Shown in pieces: positions 47,801 to 57,939 of a DNA stretch of 64,000 bases. Below the pieces are notes generated by a model, which did not search any database, had not been told where the DNA came from, and saw only the letters and a program-made list of their open reading frames with translations. The DNA is taken from contig JAMKCF010000020.1 in NCBI GenBank assembly GCA_023634235.1, forward strand, positions 5,084,001 through 5,148,000, given 5' to 3'. Position 1 is the stretch's first letter, and each line of letters starts with the position of its first letter. Source of the stretch: Pisaster brevispinus (lineage: Eukaryota > Echinodermata > Asteroidea > Forcipulatida > Asteriidae). The translations under genes and the position numbers were made by a program.

Positions 47801-50655
47801 CAATGATGTCATGATGACGTCATCACCTGTCACGTGATGCCATCTTAAAGGTTTCTATTTTAAATATTTGAAAATCCATAACAAATCAGCCACCAAGAGA
47901 CCGTAGGTTTCTGTTTGTGGGATTGGGTGGGGATAAATTAGGTCTTCATTTTATTCAGTGTGCGTGACCTCACATGACCTCTACTTCCGGTCTAAACAGG
48001 AAGTGCTTTGTAATTCAAAAGTGGAAATAGTTATGAAGTTGCTTTCAACGATGTTATTGTCTGGCAAGGGTGTGCATTTAAAAAAAAAATACCGATGACG
48101 TCACGATACACAAGAGCGCCCTCTAGCGGCAGGTTGAAAACTGTTCAAAATGGACTTTTTGAAGATGTGTGTGGAGAACTTTTGTGTAATCACTTCAAAA
48201 CTTACACACATGTTGACCGTCAGGCAGCCATCATATGTGTGAAGTTTCAGATTGATGACGTCATCGGGGGTCACGTGACGCGGCATTAAAGGTGCCTTTT
48301 TTGAAGTCGTATATCTCCCGAAGTATCAGTGCGATCATGTTGAAACTTGGTAGGTCGTTAGATATTGGCAAGTTCTTGTAAATTCTTAAATGACGTCGTA
48401 ATGACGTCATCACATGATTTTTAATGATTTTTTTTTTCGTTTTTTGCCCCTTTAAGTCATAAATTGCTAACAAAACGTGGTATAATCCAAATTCTTTTTA
48501 AAACAGGCTTGATACATCATTACTGCTTTGAATTCAAACAACTTTCATATTCAATTGAGTAATTTGAAAAAGTTATGGCGAAACAGCTCGGCATTTGTGC
48601 ACAAATGCAATATGTCTAGTTTTTTTTTTTATTTGTCTGTTTCAGTAAAAAAGGCTATTGACATAACGCACGTTCGGTCAAAGCGGCTATTTGCATAGTT
48701 CCTAAAGAGCAATTGCAATGAAACTTTCAGTGATGAAAGGCATTGGTGCAATAATGATCTCAAAACAATGAGGTCATGATGACGTCATCACCTGTCACGT
48801 GACGTCATCTTAAAGGTTTCTATTTTAAATATTTGAAAATCAGTAACAAATCAGCCACAAGAGACCGTAGGTTTTTGATTGCTGGATTGTATAGGGATAA
48901 ATTAGGTCATTTTATTCAGTGTGCGTGACCTCACATGACCTCTACTTCCGGTCGAAACCGGAAGTGCCTCGTTATTCAAAAGTGGAAATAGTTATGAAGT
49001 TGCTTTCAACTATGTTATTGTCTGGCAAGGGTGGGTAATTAAAAAAAAATACCGATGACGTCACAACACACAAGAGCGCCCTCTAGCGGCAGGTTGAAAA
49101 CTGATCAAAATGGACTTTTTGAAGATGTGTGTGGTGAAGTTTTGTGTATTCACTTCAAAATTTACACACATGTTGATCGTCGAGCAGCCATCATATGTGT
49201 GAAATTTCAGATCGATGACGTCATCGGGGGTCACGTGACGCGGCATTAAAGGTGCGTTTTTTAAAGTCGTATATCTCCCTAAGTGTTAGTGCGATCATGT
49301 TGAAACTTGGTAGATTGTTGGATATTGGCAAGTTCTTGTAAATTCTGAAATGACGTCATGATGACGTCATCACATGATTTTTTATGATTTTTTCTATTTT
49401 TTGCACTTTTTAGTCATAAATTGCTTACAAAACGTGGTATAATCCAAATTCTTTTTTAAACAGGCTTGAACGTCATAACTACTTTGAATACAAAAAAAAC
49501 TTTCGAATTCAGTTGAGTAATTTGAAAAAGTTATGACGAAACAGCTCGGCATTTGTGCACAAATGCAACATGTCTAGTTTTAATTTGTATTTTTCAGACA
49601 AAATTCGTTCTAAGCGGCTTTTTGCATAGTTCCTAAAGAGCAATTGCAATGAAACTTTCAGTGATGAAAGGCATTAGTGCAATACACTGCATATTACAAC
49701 GACGTAATGATGACGTCATCACCTGTCACGTGACGTCATCTTAAAGGTTTTCTATTTTTAATATTTGAAAATCCGTAACAAATCAGCCACAAGAGAATGT
49801 AGGTTTCTGTTTGAGGCATTGTATAGGGATAAATTAGGTCTTCATTTTATTTAGTGTACGTGACCTCACATGACCTCTACTTCCGGTCGAAACCGGAAGT
49901 GCCTCGTTATTCAAAAGTGGAAATAGTTATGAAGTTGCTTTCAACGATGTTATTGTCTGGCAAGGGTGGGTAATTAAAAAAACATACCAATGACGTCACA
50001 ACACACAAGAGCGCCCTCTAGCGGCAGGTTGAAAACTGATCAAAATGGACTTTTTGAAGATGTGTGTGGTGAAGTTTTGTGTATTCACTTCAAAATATAC
50101 ACACATGTTGATCGTCGAGCAGCCATCACAAGTGTGAAGTTTCAAATCGATGACGTCATCGGGGGTCACGTGACGCGGCATTGAAGGTGCCATTTTTGAA
50201 GTCGTATATCTCCCGAAGTGTCAGTGCGATTATGTTGAAACTCGGTAGGCTGTTAGATATTGGCAAGTTCTTGTAAATTCTGAAATGACGTCATGATGAC
50301 GTCATCACATGATTTTTTAGGATTTTTTCTATTTTTTGCACCTTTTAGTCATAAATTGCTTACAAAACGTGGTATAATCCAAATTCTTTTTTAAACAGGC
50401 TTGATACGTCATAACTGCTTTGAATACAAAAAAACTTTCAAATTCAGTTGAGTAATTTGAAAAAGTTATGACGAAACAGCTCGGCATTTGTGCACAAATG
50501 CAATCATGTCTAGTTTATATTTGGTTTATTTGTGTGTTTTTTTAGTTAATGCTTTTGGAAGCTGCACTTACCACTGGTTGCTGTTGTACAACCACTGTTT
50601 GTGGTTGAGGGGGGCCTTGCTGGTAGGCTGGGGGTCGCTGTTGACCAGGTTGCAT
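26629..50655 (-). CDS. MS4A/CD20-like four-transmembrane protein, gene B (complete, 7 coding exons)
   Basis: Exons 50572-50655, 39667-39858, 38883-38942, 37514-37681, 36019-36141, 33743-33815 and 26629-26879 total 951 bp, 316 aa plus stop, with consistent phases (0 up to exon 6, then 1). MS4A/CD20 signature: PIWTGIC, FFIVAGILGIAAGRKRASG, VVGYMVMSILSSLAA. TM segments at about 55-76, 85-105, 113-136 and 174-198; loop cysteines 145 and 164; PPAY at residues 8-11; Pro/Gln-rich tail from about 210 with PPPQGQF repeats. Predicted location is plasma or endosomal membrane with both ends in the cytosol. Odd points: exon 3 donor is GTGGGC; intron 6 is 6.9 kb through a minisatellite; intron 1 carries a CRE-rich array. 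Identity as an MS4A-type protein is firm by pattern; cellular function is not inferable. Confidence 0.86.
28545..28733 (+). repeat. tRNA-derived SINE (family S3) head, parent of the minisatellite
   Basis: tRNA-like gtcgtgaccgggcggttaag with B box gtgggttcaagtcccgg, then the family body up to gtgcacatac, where the 23-bp array starts. Confidence 0.7.
28734..33510 (+). repeat. 23-bp minisatellite, about 208 units with higher-order structure (copy B)
   Basis: The same 23-bp unit as at 5142-5620, expanded to 4.8 kb. A marker variant (aaccttgaacacttatcagc) recurs at 29221, 29801, 30498 and 31290, spacing 580, 697 and 792 bp. The segments starting 30325 and 31117 are almost identical over about 790 bp. 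The unit has no stop codon in any plus-strand frame, so three overlapping open frames of up to 279 codons arise with a 23-codon period; these are repeat artefacts. Confidence 0.93.
33743..33815 (-). CDS. Gene B exon 6 (Pro-rich segment)
   Basis: 24 codons plus one base, VTYHSNPQQIVSGAPPQG then VFYPPG. Acceptor TAACAG, donor GTAAGT. Confidence 0.84.
34961..35125. mobile_element. MITE-like element (counterpart of 7092-7282)
   Basis: Same GGCCCAATTTCATAAAGC terminal inverted repeats; interior shorter by about 26 bp. Confidence 0.68.
35195..35395 (+). repeat. tRNA-derived SINE (family S1)
   Basis: Counterpart of 7340-7555, with B-box-like gggtttgaatccctcc and tail ctctaaatacacatcggtgt. Confidence 0.58.
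36019..36141 (-). CDS. Gene B exon 5 (TM4)
   Basis: 41 codons starting GARVGVDVCILLIGMAEF. Two residue changes from gene A (L to M in TM4, C to S after it). Acceptor TTTCAG, donor GTAGGA. Confidence 0.84.
36142..37513 (-). other. Intron 4 of gene B
   Basis: Carries a gene-B-specific insertion at about 36360-36810 that includes a GC-rich palindrome (36737-36756), where gene A has a MITE fragment and SINE. A 250-bp stretch at 37210-37475 is also absent from gene A. Confidence 0.55.
37514..37681 (-). CDS. Gene B exon 4 (TM3 and large extracellular loop)
   Basis: 56 codons, VVGYMVMSILSSLAALG then loop TFDSHVCPDDYYSNGYYP and SSSRCSTSR. Acceptor TTTCTTCAG, donor AGG|GTAAGT. Two codons longer than gene A, with cysteine spacing 19 instead of 17. 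Confidence 0.85.
37682..38882 (-). other. Intron 3 of gene B
   Basis: Begins with GTGGGC, ends TTTCTTCAG. Empty site for the gene A MITE near 37758-37762. Contains the fold-back S1 pair 38555-38675. No exon. Confidence 0.5.
38555..38675. repeat. Fold-back pair of S1 SINE tails
   Basis: Counterpart of 11505-11625; ttacacagatgtgtattaag mirrored by tgtgcttaatatgcatcggt. Confidence 0.52.
38883..38942 (-). CDS. Gene B exon 3 (end of TM2, basic loop)
   Basis: 20 codons FFIVAGILGIAAGRKRASGV. Acceptor TTCAACAG. The donor reads GTG|GTGGGC; gene A has GTGAGC, so the +4 position is changed. Reading past it stays open for 28 more codons. Confidence 0.78.
38943..39666 (-). other. Intron 2 of gene B
   Basis: 724 bp, mostly an R2 repeat (39165-39515), shorter than gene A intron 2. 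No exon. Confidence 0.55.
39165..39515. repeat. Dispersed repeat family R2
   Basis: gcagggctcgaatttgggga start and acaagaccgccgaacttgta block; counterpart of 12004-12760 with internal deletion. Confidence 0.52.
39667..39858 (-). CDS. Gene B exon 2 (TM1 and start of TM2)
   Basis: 64 codons starting VTVHQGANATG; TM1 is GYMQTVLGILAVLFGIVNII. Five residue changes from gene A. Acceptor TTCACAG, donor GTAAGT. Confidence 0.85.
42903..43255. repeat. Dispersed repeat family R2
   Basis: Counterpart of 16088-16445; gcagggctcaactttcgagt start. Confidence 0.5.
43547..43569 (+). repeat. Poly-G tract
   Basis: G-run interrupted by one C, longer than the equivalent G9 in gene A near 16728. Likely polymorphic. 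Confidence 0.8.
45085..45265. repeat. Fold-back pair of S1 SINE tails
   Basis: cccttacactgatgtgtatt is mirrored by aatacacatcggtgtaaggg, with inner halves also pairing around ttcctgagttctgtgaa. Confidence 0.62.
45275..45490 (-). repeat. tRNA-derived SINE (family S2)
   Basis: Minus-strand B box CTGGATTCAAATCCCAC; the A box is partly deleted. Counterpart 18466-18690. Confidence 0.5.
46722..50515 (+). repeat. Tandem array of about 0.94-1.06 kb units dense in CRE/E-box/ETS motifs
   Basis: An end motif (aacagctcggcatttgtgc) recurs at 47531, 48592, 49540 and 50475, spacing 1061, 948 and 935 bp. The array opens with three palindromes of the type agctgtttcgcagcg...cgcagcgaaacagct (46722, 46802, 47580). 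TGACGTCA occurs about 19 times, TCACGTGA seven times and an inverted ETS pair at least twice. Gene A has no equivalent. Short frames in it repeat with the units and are not genes. Confidence 0.88.
50572..50655 (-). CDS. Gene B exon 1 (start codon, N-terminal PPAY segment)
   Basis: 28 codons, MQPGQQRPPAYQQG followed by a Gln/Val-rich end; two residues differ from gene A. The in-frame TGA 12 nt upstream and ACAATGC context fix the start. Donor GTG|GTAAGT. Confidence 0.82.
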
Positions 50656-50744
50656 TGTTGCAGATCACACAAACTCTTTAACAAGTTTTACCTGTTTTGA
50701 ATTGTATAAAATGCTGTTAATGAATTTAAAACATTTGGGGGTTG

Positions 50745-50960
50745 AACAAGAAAAATTGAAGACCTCCGGATTAACATGCCAGCACTCTACCAACTGAGCT
50801 AACTGGGCTTACATCTATGTTGGCAGTCTCCCCATTGTAGTTTTCAATCTTTGTACGGGGTGCCCGTCAGAAGCCATACAACCTTTACTTGTAGCCAGGG
50901 ATCTCTCACCCAAGTGATCTCGCCTGAGGCCGAGGCCGAGGCCAGTAGATCAGTGTATGG
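50745..50960 (-). repeat. tRNA-derived SINE (family S2), degraded B box
   Basis: Counterpart of 20530-20740. Confidence 0.55.
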
Positions 50961-51182
50961 TCAGTAAATTCATGACTAGTCCAGTGGTCTTGTTTTTCAA
51001 ATGAATAATAAAACCTCAAACCCGGTTCAAACTTCTGCTAGTGCTTCGTGCGAAGCAAATTTTGCGTCACAGTTTTTCGCTGAGAATGTTTTGCAAGAGT
51101 TGAACCAGTCTTAACTCTATGTAAGATCGAGTTCAAATGTTGTCTAGAAGTTTACTTAAATGGGAAGGTATATACTTTTGTA

Positions 51183-51452
51183 ATCACTCTAAAAATTAAT
51201 GCCAATACAAATTTACTTGGGTAGAAATACAGCAGCTTTTGATAGTATAAAGCATTTTGAGAAGCATTTCAATTCAAATAAAAAAAAAACCTCAGTTTTT
51301 ATCCCCAAAACTTTGAATCTGAGAAACATTTCTGTCAGAAACCTTTCTCAGATTGTGCATTCCCTATTCAGGGGATTACTTCCAGCGTAGACATATTCGC
51401 TCCGGATTTTCGGCGATATCTCAAAAAAGTGACCACGTTTTGAAATAAAACT
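51183..51452 (+). repeat. Dispersed repeat family R1
   Basis: Counterpart of 20905-21175, with gctccggattttcggcgata near its end. Confidence 0.58.
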
Positions 51453-52609
51453 TTCACCGGTAATAATATATACTAGGATTAAAACAATTGAATGGTTCCA
51501 AAACGCAAAGGTATACCTACCCTACAACCCATAAGACAAATGCTAAAATCTTCTCCTGTCATCTTTCTTCCCCCCCCCCCCCCCCGCAATTCGACCCCAT
51601 GGTGGACTGATGCACTAGGCCTGAAACAATTGCCTCTGGTCAATGTCGTTGCCTTGATGCCCCTTGCAATGTTTCAATACTAGATATATACAGTTTCCTC
51701 AAAGACTAGCAATATGAAAATCTTCACTGTGAAACTATAGTGAAATCTCAGTGAAATGCAGGTTTTGGCTGAATTTCAAGGACTTATTTCTCTTTGACCA
51801 TGCTGTGAGGGAATTGCAGATTCCTTTAAACTACCTTGAAAAAAAGATCCAGACCATTGACTGGACTCCGTGAATTGCACCCTGATTTCAGGGAATGCTC
51901 TCCATAAGCCCAGACCTCTTTAAGTGGTGAATAATTCTCTGGAATGTCATTTCCCACTTCCCCTACACCATGGTCTCATTGGGGTTTATTAGCCTTATAA
52001 TCCTGCTCTAATCCAAATGTAAACATTGGTCTATATCCAGGAGCTGACCTGAAACAAGGTGAAACCAAAAAGGCTGACCAACAAACCATCTATCACTCAG
52101 GATGCATCCACCCCACATAGGGAGAAAACAGAGTGTTGGCCTCACTTCCAACTTGAGGTATTTTGGATGACATAGGCCCTTAAATAAACGGTCCTATTTG
52201 CCAATAGGTGTAGGGAAATTTTTCAAGATTGATGCTTGACCGTTTGGAAAATTACACTTTTTGGTGTAGGGGTGTTTTTATTTGGAGGGACAGTTTTATA
52301 ACTTGACTGGCCTTGGGATAACACACACCAGCTTGAGCAGAGGATAAAAGTACGAGAGTCAATGGATAATTTCCCCTTTATGCTGTAAAAAGCTGATGAG
52401 ACTTCTAAGTATTTCTTTTTTATTTTTGAATATTTAGCATTTTGCACTGTATGTTAGGGGAGTTTGTTTAGTGGGATGCACCCTATACCAGGTTAACTTC
52501 TTCTCATTAACCAGTAATCTATCCAGCTGTGGTCACACCAATGGCACCTTGAAAACTTGGTGGATACTCCCCGAGATTAAACCATCTATGGGGATACCCA
52601 ACATCCAGT

Positions 52610-52915
52610 GCTCCAATTTGGGGTAAAATTCTACAAGATTGCAGGGCATGTAGCTCAAAATGTTTACCAGACCAGAATTTAATTCACAAGACCAGAATCT
52701 TCATGCAAAAGAGCTTTTTTCACAGTTTAAAATTTAACTTATTTTTATTTGAACAAGCACTAAGAGTAAGATATCTAATTTGTCTTATGAGTCAGTGTTT
52801 TGATACTCAACAGAATTGTATAAATACCAGACAAGGTGAACATCACTTCTTTCTGTTAAAGATATTACACGGTGGCACAATGTTATTTAATTGAAAAAAC
52901 ACAAGACCGCAGGAC
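52610..52915. repeat. Dispersed repeat family R2
   Basis: acaagattgcagggcatgta, agaccagaatcttcatgcaa and cacaagaccgcaggac blocks of the family; not matched at the gene A position. Confidence 0.5.
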
Positions 52916-53071
52916 GTCAGTGTCTGTTGCACTACACTGACGTCGTTGCAACAGAGGAGTCCAACCTGGGCTAATCTACCACATCATGGTTGCCGATGAT
53001 GGAGGAATCGAAGATCTTTGATTTTATAAATTTTATCATTCTGATAATCACAACTGTCAAGACGTACTTAC

Positions 53072-53390
53072 CAATGTCAATGACAACTTTAAAAGTACGT
53101 CAAGATCTCGTCTTGTAATAATCAACGGCTTCAAAACAGACAGTCTCGGTGCGTTTTCCCAGGCTAAACGTCACAAAGTGTATACCCAAACTCTAGATGA
53201 GGACTGACAGACTGAGCTGAGCTGATCATAGCATCGAAGTACAACTGAATCGGAGTATTGTGACACACACCGATGATGCTGCTAGGGTTGGGCCGTCCTG
53301 TGTAGACACAAACAATCACTTCGGCAAACCAACCAACCAGCCAACGCCCTCTATGGCTGCGGGCTTTTTAGTGCTGCGCTCCCCGTCATT
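53072..53390 (-). promoter_or_regulatory. Candidate non-coding first exon / promoter region of gene B
   Basis: Donor CATTG|GTAAGTACG at 53071/53072 on the minus strand and about 300 bp upstream sequence match the gene A candidate (21942-22260). It sits 2.4 kb upstream of the gene B ATG. Confidence 0.35.
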
Positions 53391-53879
53391 ACTTTCGTTC
53401 TACCGCGCTAGTCGGGCATGGACGGCCGAATGGAAGCAAAAAATTCAATCATATTAAACAGATGTTGTGATCAAAAGCATTTTCCCAGACTTTCTATTAA
53501 AGTAAAATACATCACATGACTGGTTGCTTTGTTTCCAACTTAAAATTTGAATAGTTTGTGTATTATTTGTTACTGTTAAACTGTGGCTATATATTTTTTG
53601 CTTTTGCTTTGCATTGATGGCTTTCCAACCCAAGGTTGGCCAAAACTCGGGCTGTGACGTCGCAATATTGGAGCCCTCCACCAATAAGGTGCTCAGGGCA
53701 ATCAAATAAGTTATTGTTTTTTGCTTCCAACCAAGCCGCACTCACGTTTTAGTCATAGCGCTGGCGGCCATTTTCTTGTTATTTTCCCCGATGCCCATAA
53801 AAACTTACTTGGTATAAGAAACACTGCAGCCGTTGATAATGTATAACGTTTTGTAAAACAACTCCCTCCTAAGGTATAT

Positions 53880-54045
53880 GGTTTTCCAGAAAGGGATTCA
53901 AAACAATTTCACTCTGAGAAATTGTTCATGCATGAAACATTTCTCAGACTGTTTATTTTATGTAAAGGTTATTCTTCCTGCATGGACATAACCACTCCAG
54001 ATTTCGGCGTTATCTAAAAAACGCTACCACCTTTTGAAATACAAC
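53880..54045 (+). repeat. Dispersed repeat family R1
   Basis: Counterpart of 23110-23300. Confidence 0.5.
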
Positions 54046-54481
54046 CTTTACAAGGTTAGTTTTATTGTATACATTTATACAGGATTAAAAGAATCGAAAG
54101 TGAAAAAAAAAAATCCAAAGGTATACTTTGGCATTAACCGTGTTACTACTTTAACTATTCTAATTGTTTCCGTAAGTGTTTCAAATTGAAGTTTATAACT
54201 TCCTCGACTAAAGAAAATAGCTGTTATTTTTAAATCAAATGACACCATAAATTTTGCAAAAAAAATGAGCGATGTTTAAAACATTCCTTACTCTGCATAC
54301 ATTAGACATTATAAAATTGCATATTAGAAACATACAACTGTTAAAAGAATAACATTATTACTATTTTTTTTTTTTTTTTAAGTAGAGCGGTCGTGCTCAT
54401 GCAAAAGATGTGCAAAATTTTAAAGGAATTCCCATTCACTACAAACATTTCTACAAAACATAGAAAATGATGATAATATTA

Positions 54482-55541
54482 CAGTCATTTGACCAGTTCG
54501 GGATCATTGACCAGTTCGGGATCACTTCAACTTTGCAACAACCCCATAATTAAGTTACTTCTCACATTACCAATTTCTGTTGATACATGTGAAGAATAAC
54601 ATGCAATAAACCAACAAACCCAAAATAAGGTTCCAAACTTCATCAACAAATAAATTATGGCCATTTTCTTGAAGTTTGTCTGCGATTTTGATCATTATTT
54701 AAAAAAAAAAATGTTGGTTGAAAAACGCTGTTAAAACTTCTCACCTTTAAAATGTGAACGCCAGGGCGAATACAATTTATGTTAAATGCTTAGAATGTGT
54801 TAAAAATATTTCAGGTAAATACTGAGCAGTCGTCTTGATTTTTTGAGGAGACGAAATTACCGAAATCGTCTTTTGGGGGGCATCGTACCCTTGACCAGTT
54901 CGGGATCACTCACCACTCAGCATCTCTCATTGCGTCAAATGGTGCCGCACTCAGTGAGGTAAAATCTTACTGCTGCAGTCGAAAGTTTATTTGTTGCTTT
55001 TAAGATACATTTTTCTTCAACAAATTCTTGTAGGAATATTGTTTTTTTTGTGAGAAAATGAAACTTGGAGGAGGAAATTGCGACTGTAAGAATAGATATT
55101 TGGGTCAATGTTGCTTTTAGGCGTGCTTCACCTTTTCATTTGCCTTTGCTGTTGTTTTGTGTTTTTGTTGCTGGATTTTTGCGCTGCTGTTGAATACACT
55201 TGCATGAAATTCTCTGGAGAAAGGAAGTCCATGTCCATGCCAACACACTTGTGAAGTTTGTGTCCTTGAGAGACAGTTTTATGAATGGGAGTATTGGTTT
55301 GCAATAGAGGGCAAGCTACTGATTCAGAATAGAATCAACTGATCCTGAACTGGTCAAACAGGTGACAATACTTTTCTCAAAGCCTCTTCAAAAGTACTAA
55401 TATTTTTTTGTCAGTGGATACTTGGTGAGTTTTATAACATGTTTAGGTAAACTGATAAACTTTTTTGTTTAAAATGTCAAAGAGATTGCAACCAAAAACA
55501 ATATGAATTCAAAAAGTGATCCCGAACTGGTCAAATGACTG
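54482..55541. mobile_element. 1060-bp Tc1/mariner-pogo-type non-autonomous transposon with TA duplication
   Basis: Ends are perfect inverted repeats of at least 25 bp: CAGTCATTTGACCAGTTCGG on the left and its inverse at the right. TA flanks both sides (54480-54481 and 55542-55543). The gene A region (23721-23745) reads gataatatTAttatattg, the expected empty site with one TA. No transposase frame is present. The motif gaccagttcggga is repeated inside. Confidence 0.85.
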
Positions 55542-56594
55542 TATTAGATTGAAATAAATAAACTTGCTCAACCTTTCTAACTTGATGTTTGTGTCTTTTG
55601 TTATAACTCATCAGTAATGTGTCAATTATCAGCACCCTCAAGTGAGGGAGTAACACGAGGAACAACACAAATGCAGAAGGTTCCACTAGTTATTGGCTCC
55701 CCAGTAAGCCACCCCCACCCCCCAAAAAAGTGGGAGGGGGGCTGTTGGAAACCTCAGAACCTAGCGCAGGCTGTCAGCAAGACATCTGGAAGCCTGCTAC
55801 ACAAACAGTGGCATGCTCCACTTTATTAGAGGGTTAGATCTGGGAAGATCTTTAGGTCTGTACAGTTGTGTGCACTAAGCATAGTAGTGAAAATATTTTC
55901 AGCCCTTCAAAAAAAAAAAAAAAAAAACAAAAAAACCCACAACTCTGGGACCTGATCCCCTCTTAGATAAGTGGAATGGTCCAGTCTGGGATATCAAGGA
56001 CTTTGATGCCCCAAGGGCATTGCACTTTGGAGAAAACAGTAAAACAAATAACCAGCCCCCAATTAAGGGCTTTAAAGAAGATGTTCCTTGTGACAGGTCA
56101 TCCATCTACAAGCGATTTACAGTATACAATGCACCACTCCAATCCTTTGCTTTAGCTTTAAGGAGGGGCACCAAGGTCAGACTATAGTTTTGTAATGCAC
56201 TCATTCTCTAATACGAAATACAAATTTAATAAATAAAAAAATAAACCTCTTGTTAAAATGGTGATATAATTTTTTGTTATACTCTCTAGGGTGAATTTGA
56301 AACACGGTCATCATTGAGCTTTGAGCCACGCCTTTCTCATGAAAACAGCCTCCACTGATTATCAGAAGCCTCTAGGATTCACATCATTTTTGCAAGGAAA
56401 GTTTAACAACTGCAATTGGCTTTGACGTTCTTCACAGCCTTAAGGGCTTCTACAAATTATAGGTTTCTGTCATAAGAAATGCTATGTACAGATCTGAAAT
56501 GTTGCCTCATTCAGTGTTTTGAAACTAAGGTTATAAACCACAAGGAAAACGGAATGGGTAAATTTTTAAATGATTTGGTGTTGAACAAAGAAAA

Positions 56595-56790
56595 GTTGAT
56601 TAAAGCGGGATTTGAGCCAACGACCTCCCGTTTTACTTGCCGGCGCTCTACCAACTTAGCTATCTTTGTACGGGGTACCAGTCAGAAGCAATACAAACAT
56701 TAGCTGCTGTGTAGCCAGGGATCACACATGATTTTAAGACACAACCTGGGAAGCGGCAGCCAGTGGATCACCTTAAGGGGATGCAACTTT
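56595..56790 (-). repeat. tRNA-derived SINE (family S2)
   Basis: Minus-strand TTGGTAGAGCGCCGGC and GTTGGCTCAAATCCCGC boxes. Counterpart 24785-24990, which retains more of the 5' end. Confidence 0.58.
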
Positions 56791-57375
56791 TTTAGGTCAA
56801 ATATCAAGTTAACCCACAAGGAAAATTGACTGGGTAAATTTTTAAATGACTTCATGAATTTTAGAGTTAACGAATTTCGCACTGGTCAGGTATAAAATAT
56901 TATGACATTTCAACGTGAGGTTAGAGACTTGCAATTAATCTTCCATAAAGACTCACTATTGGAAATTAAGTGCTTCACAAAACTGAATTTGACTTTAGAG
57001 TCCCTATCTAGCTCGTTAAATCTGAACTTCTAGTCAATCTAGTACTGAATATTAATGTGCATGATGAGCAAAATCTTAACCAAGCTTCCGATAAAAGATT
57101 GTGATGCAATTACAGGTACAGATATATAGATAAAGAAGGCTCTCAAAAAAATAACACCCATACAAAATTTTTTTTTTAGAAATTTACATGGAATATCATA
57201 TTTTCTTGATTAAGCTAGCTACCTTTTTCACAGTGGGTAGAATCTTAAGTTAAAAACTAACAAAAACTTACTTCTATACACCAAACAAAACAAGTGAGAA
57301 AGATAACATATTTCAGAAGGATGATGAACCACTTTCAACCAATACATTTTTCTACTAAAGCAGTTCAACTTATAA

Positions 57376-57560
57376 AGGGACAGACTTGTCACAAAGCAGT
57401 CCTACTGAGGGACAGTCTAGTTACAGAGCAGTCCTGCTAAGGGACAGTCTTGTCACAAAACAGTCCTACTAAGGGACAGTCTAGTTACAGAGCAGTCCTG
57501 CTAAGGGACAGTCTTGTCACAAAACAGTCCTACTAAGGGACAGTCTAGTCACAAAGCTTT
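57376..57560 (+). repeat. 32-bp minisatellite, about 6 units
   Basis: Same unit as 25565-25936, organised as 64-bp pairs (tcttgtcacaaaacag alternating with tctagttacagagcag). Confidence 0.82.
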
Positions 57561-57939
57561 ATCCCAAAGCAGACCTGCTAAAAGACTGTTTTGTCAGAAA
57601 CAGTACTGCCATGGGAGTAAGATGTTTAAAGCCCGGTTTGAACTTCCTGTGAATGGCGTCAAAGCTCAGTTTTCACTGCAAATGTTGTGAATTTGTGACG
57701 TCAAAATTGGCTTCGCATGTGCATTCGCATGAAGTATGAACTCAGCTTACGGATGCTTCATAATGTATCTCTTTTGAGACAAGACAGTGATTTGAAAAGC
57801 GAGTCAAGATTTGAATAACCTTAAAATGTTCATAGTTTTTATCCTCTAAGCAGAATGTGAAAGACGATTCAATACAAATCGCTATAGCATGTTTCACTAC
57901 TCATCCAAAGATGCTAAGTTACTTGTGCAATCATACCCC

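Larger units (their letters stand above)
39859..50571 (-). other. Intron 1 of gene B
   Basis: 10.7 kb. Aligns with gene A intron 1 except for added stretches at about 41800-42700 and 46000-50515, and the absence of the fold-back element. Includes R2 (42903-43255), fold-back S1 (45085-45265), S2 (45275-45490), and the CRE-rich array ending about 50 bp from exon 1. No exon. Confidence 0.55.
50656..57939. other. Intergenic region between gene B (5' end) and gene C (3' end)
   Basis: Parallels 20444-25950. Contains S2 SINEs, R1 copies, an R2 copy, the candidate 5' UTR exon of gene B (from 53072), the TA-flanked transposon (54482-55541) and a short 32-bp minisatellite. 51460-52600 has no match in the A side and shows nothing recognisable. 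Confidence 0.55.

Noticed and set aside
48095..50184. Repeated 61-65 codon frames on both strands at 48.1, 49.05 and 50.0 kb
   Set aside because: They recur because the 0.94-kb unit is tandem; frames on both strands cover the same DNA and substitutions show no codon pattern.
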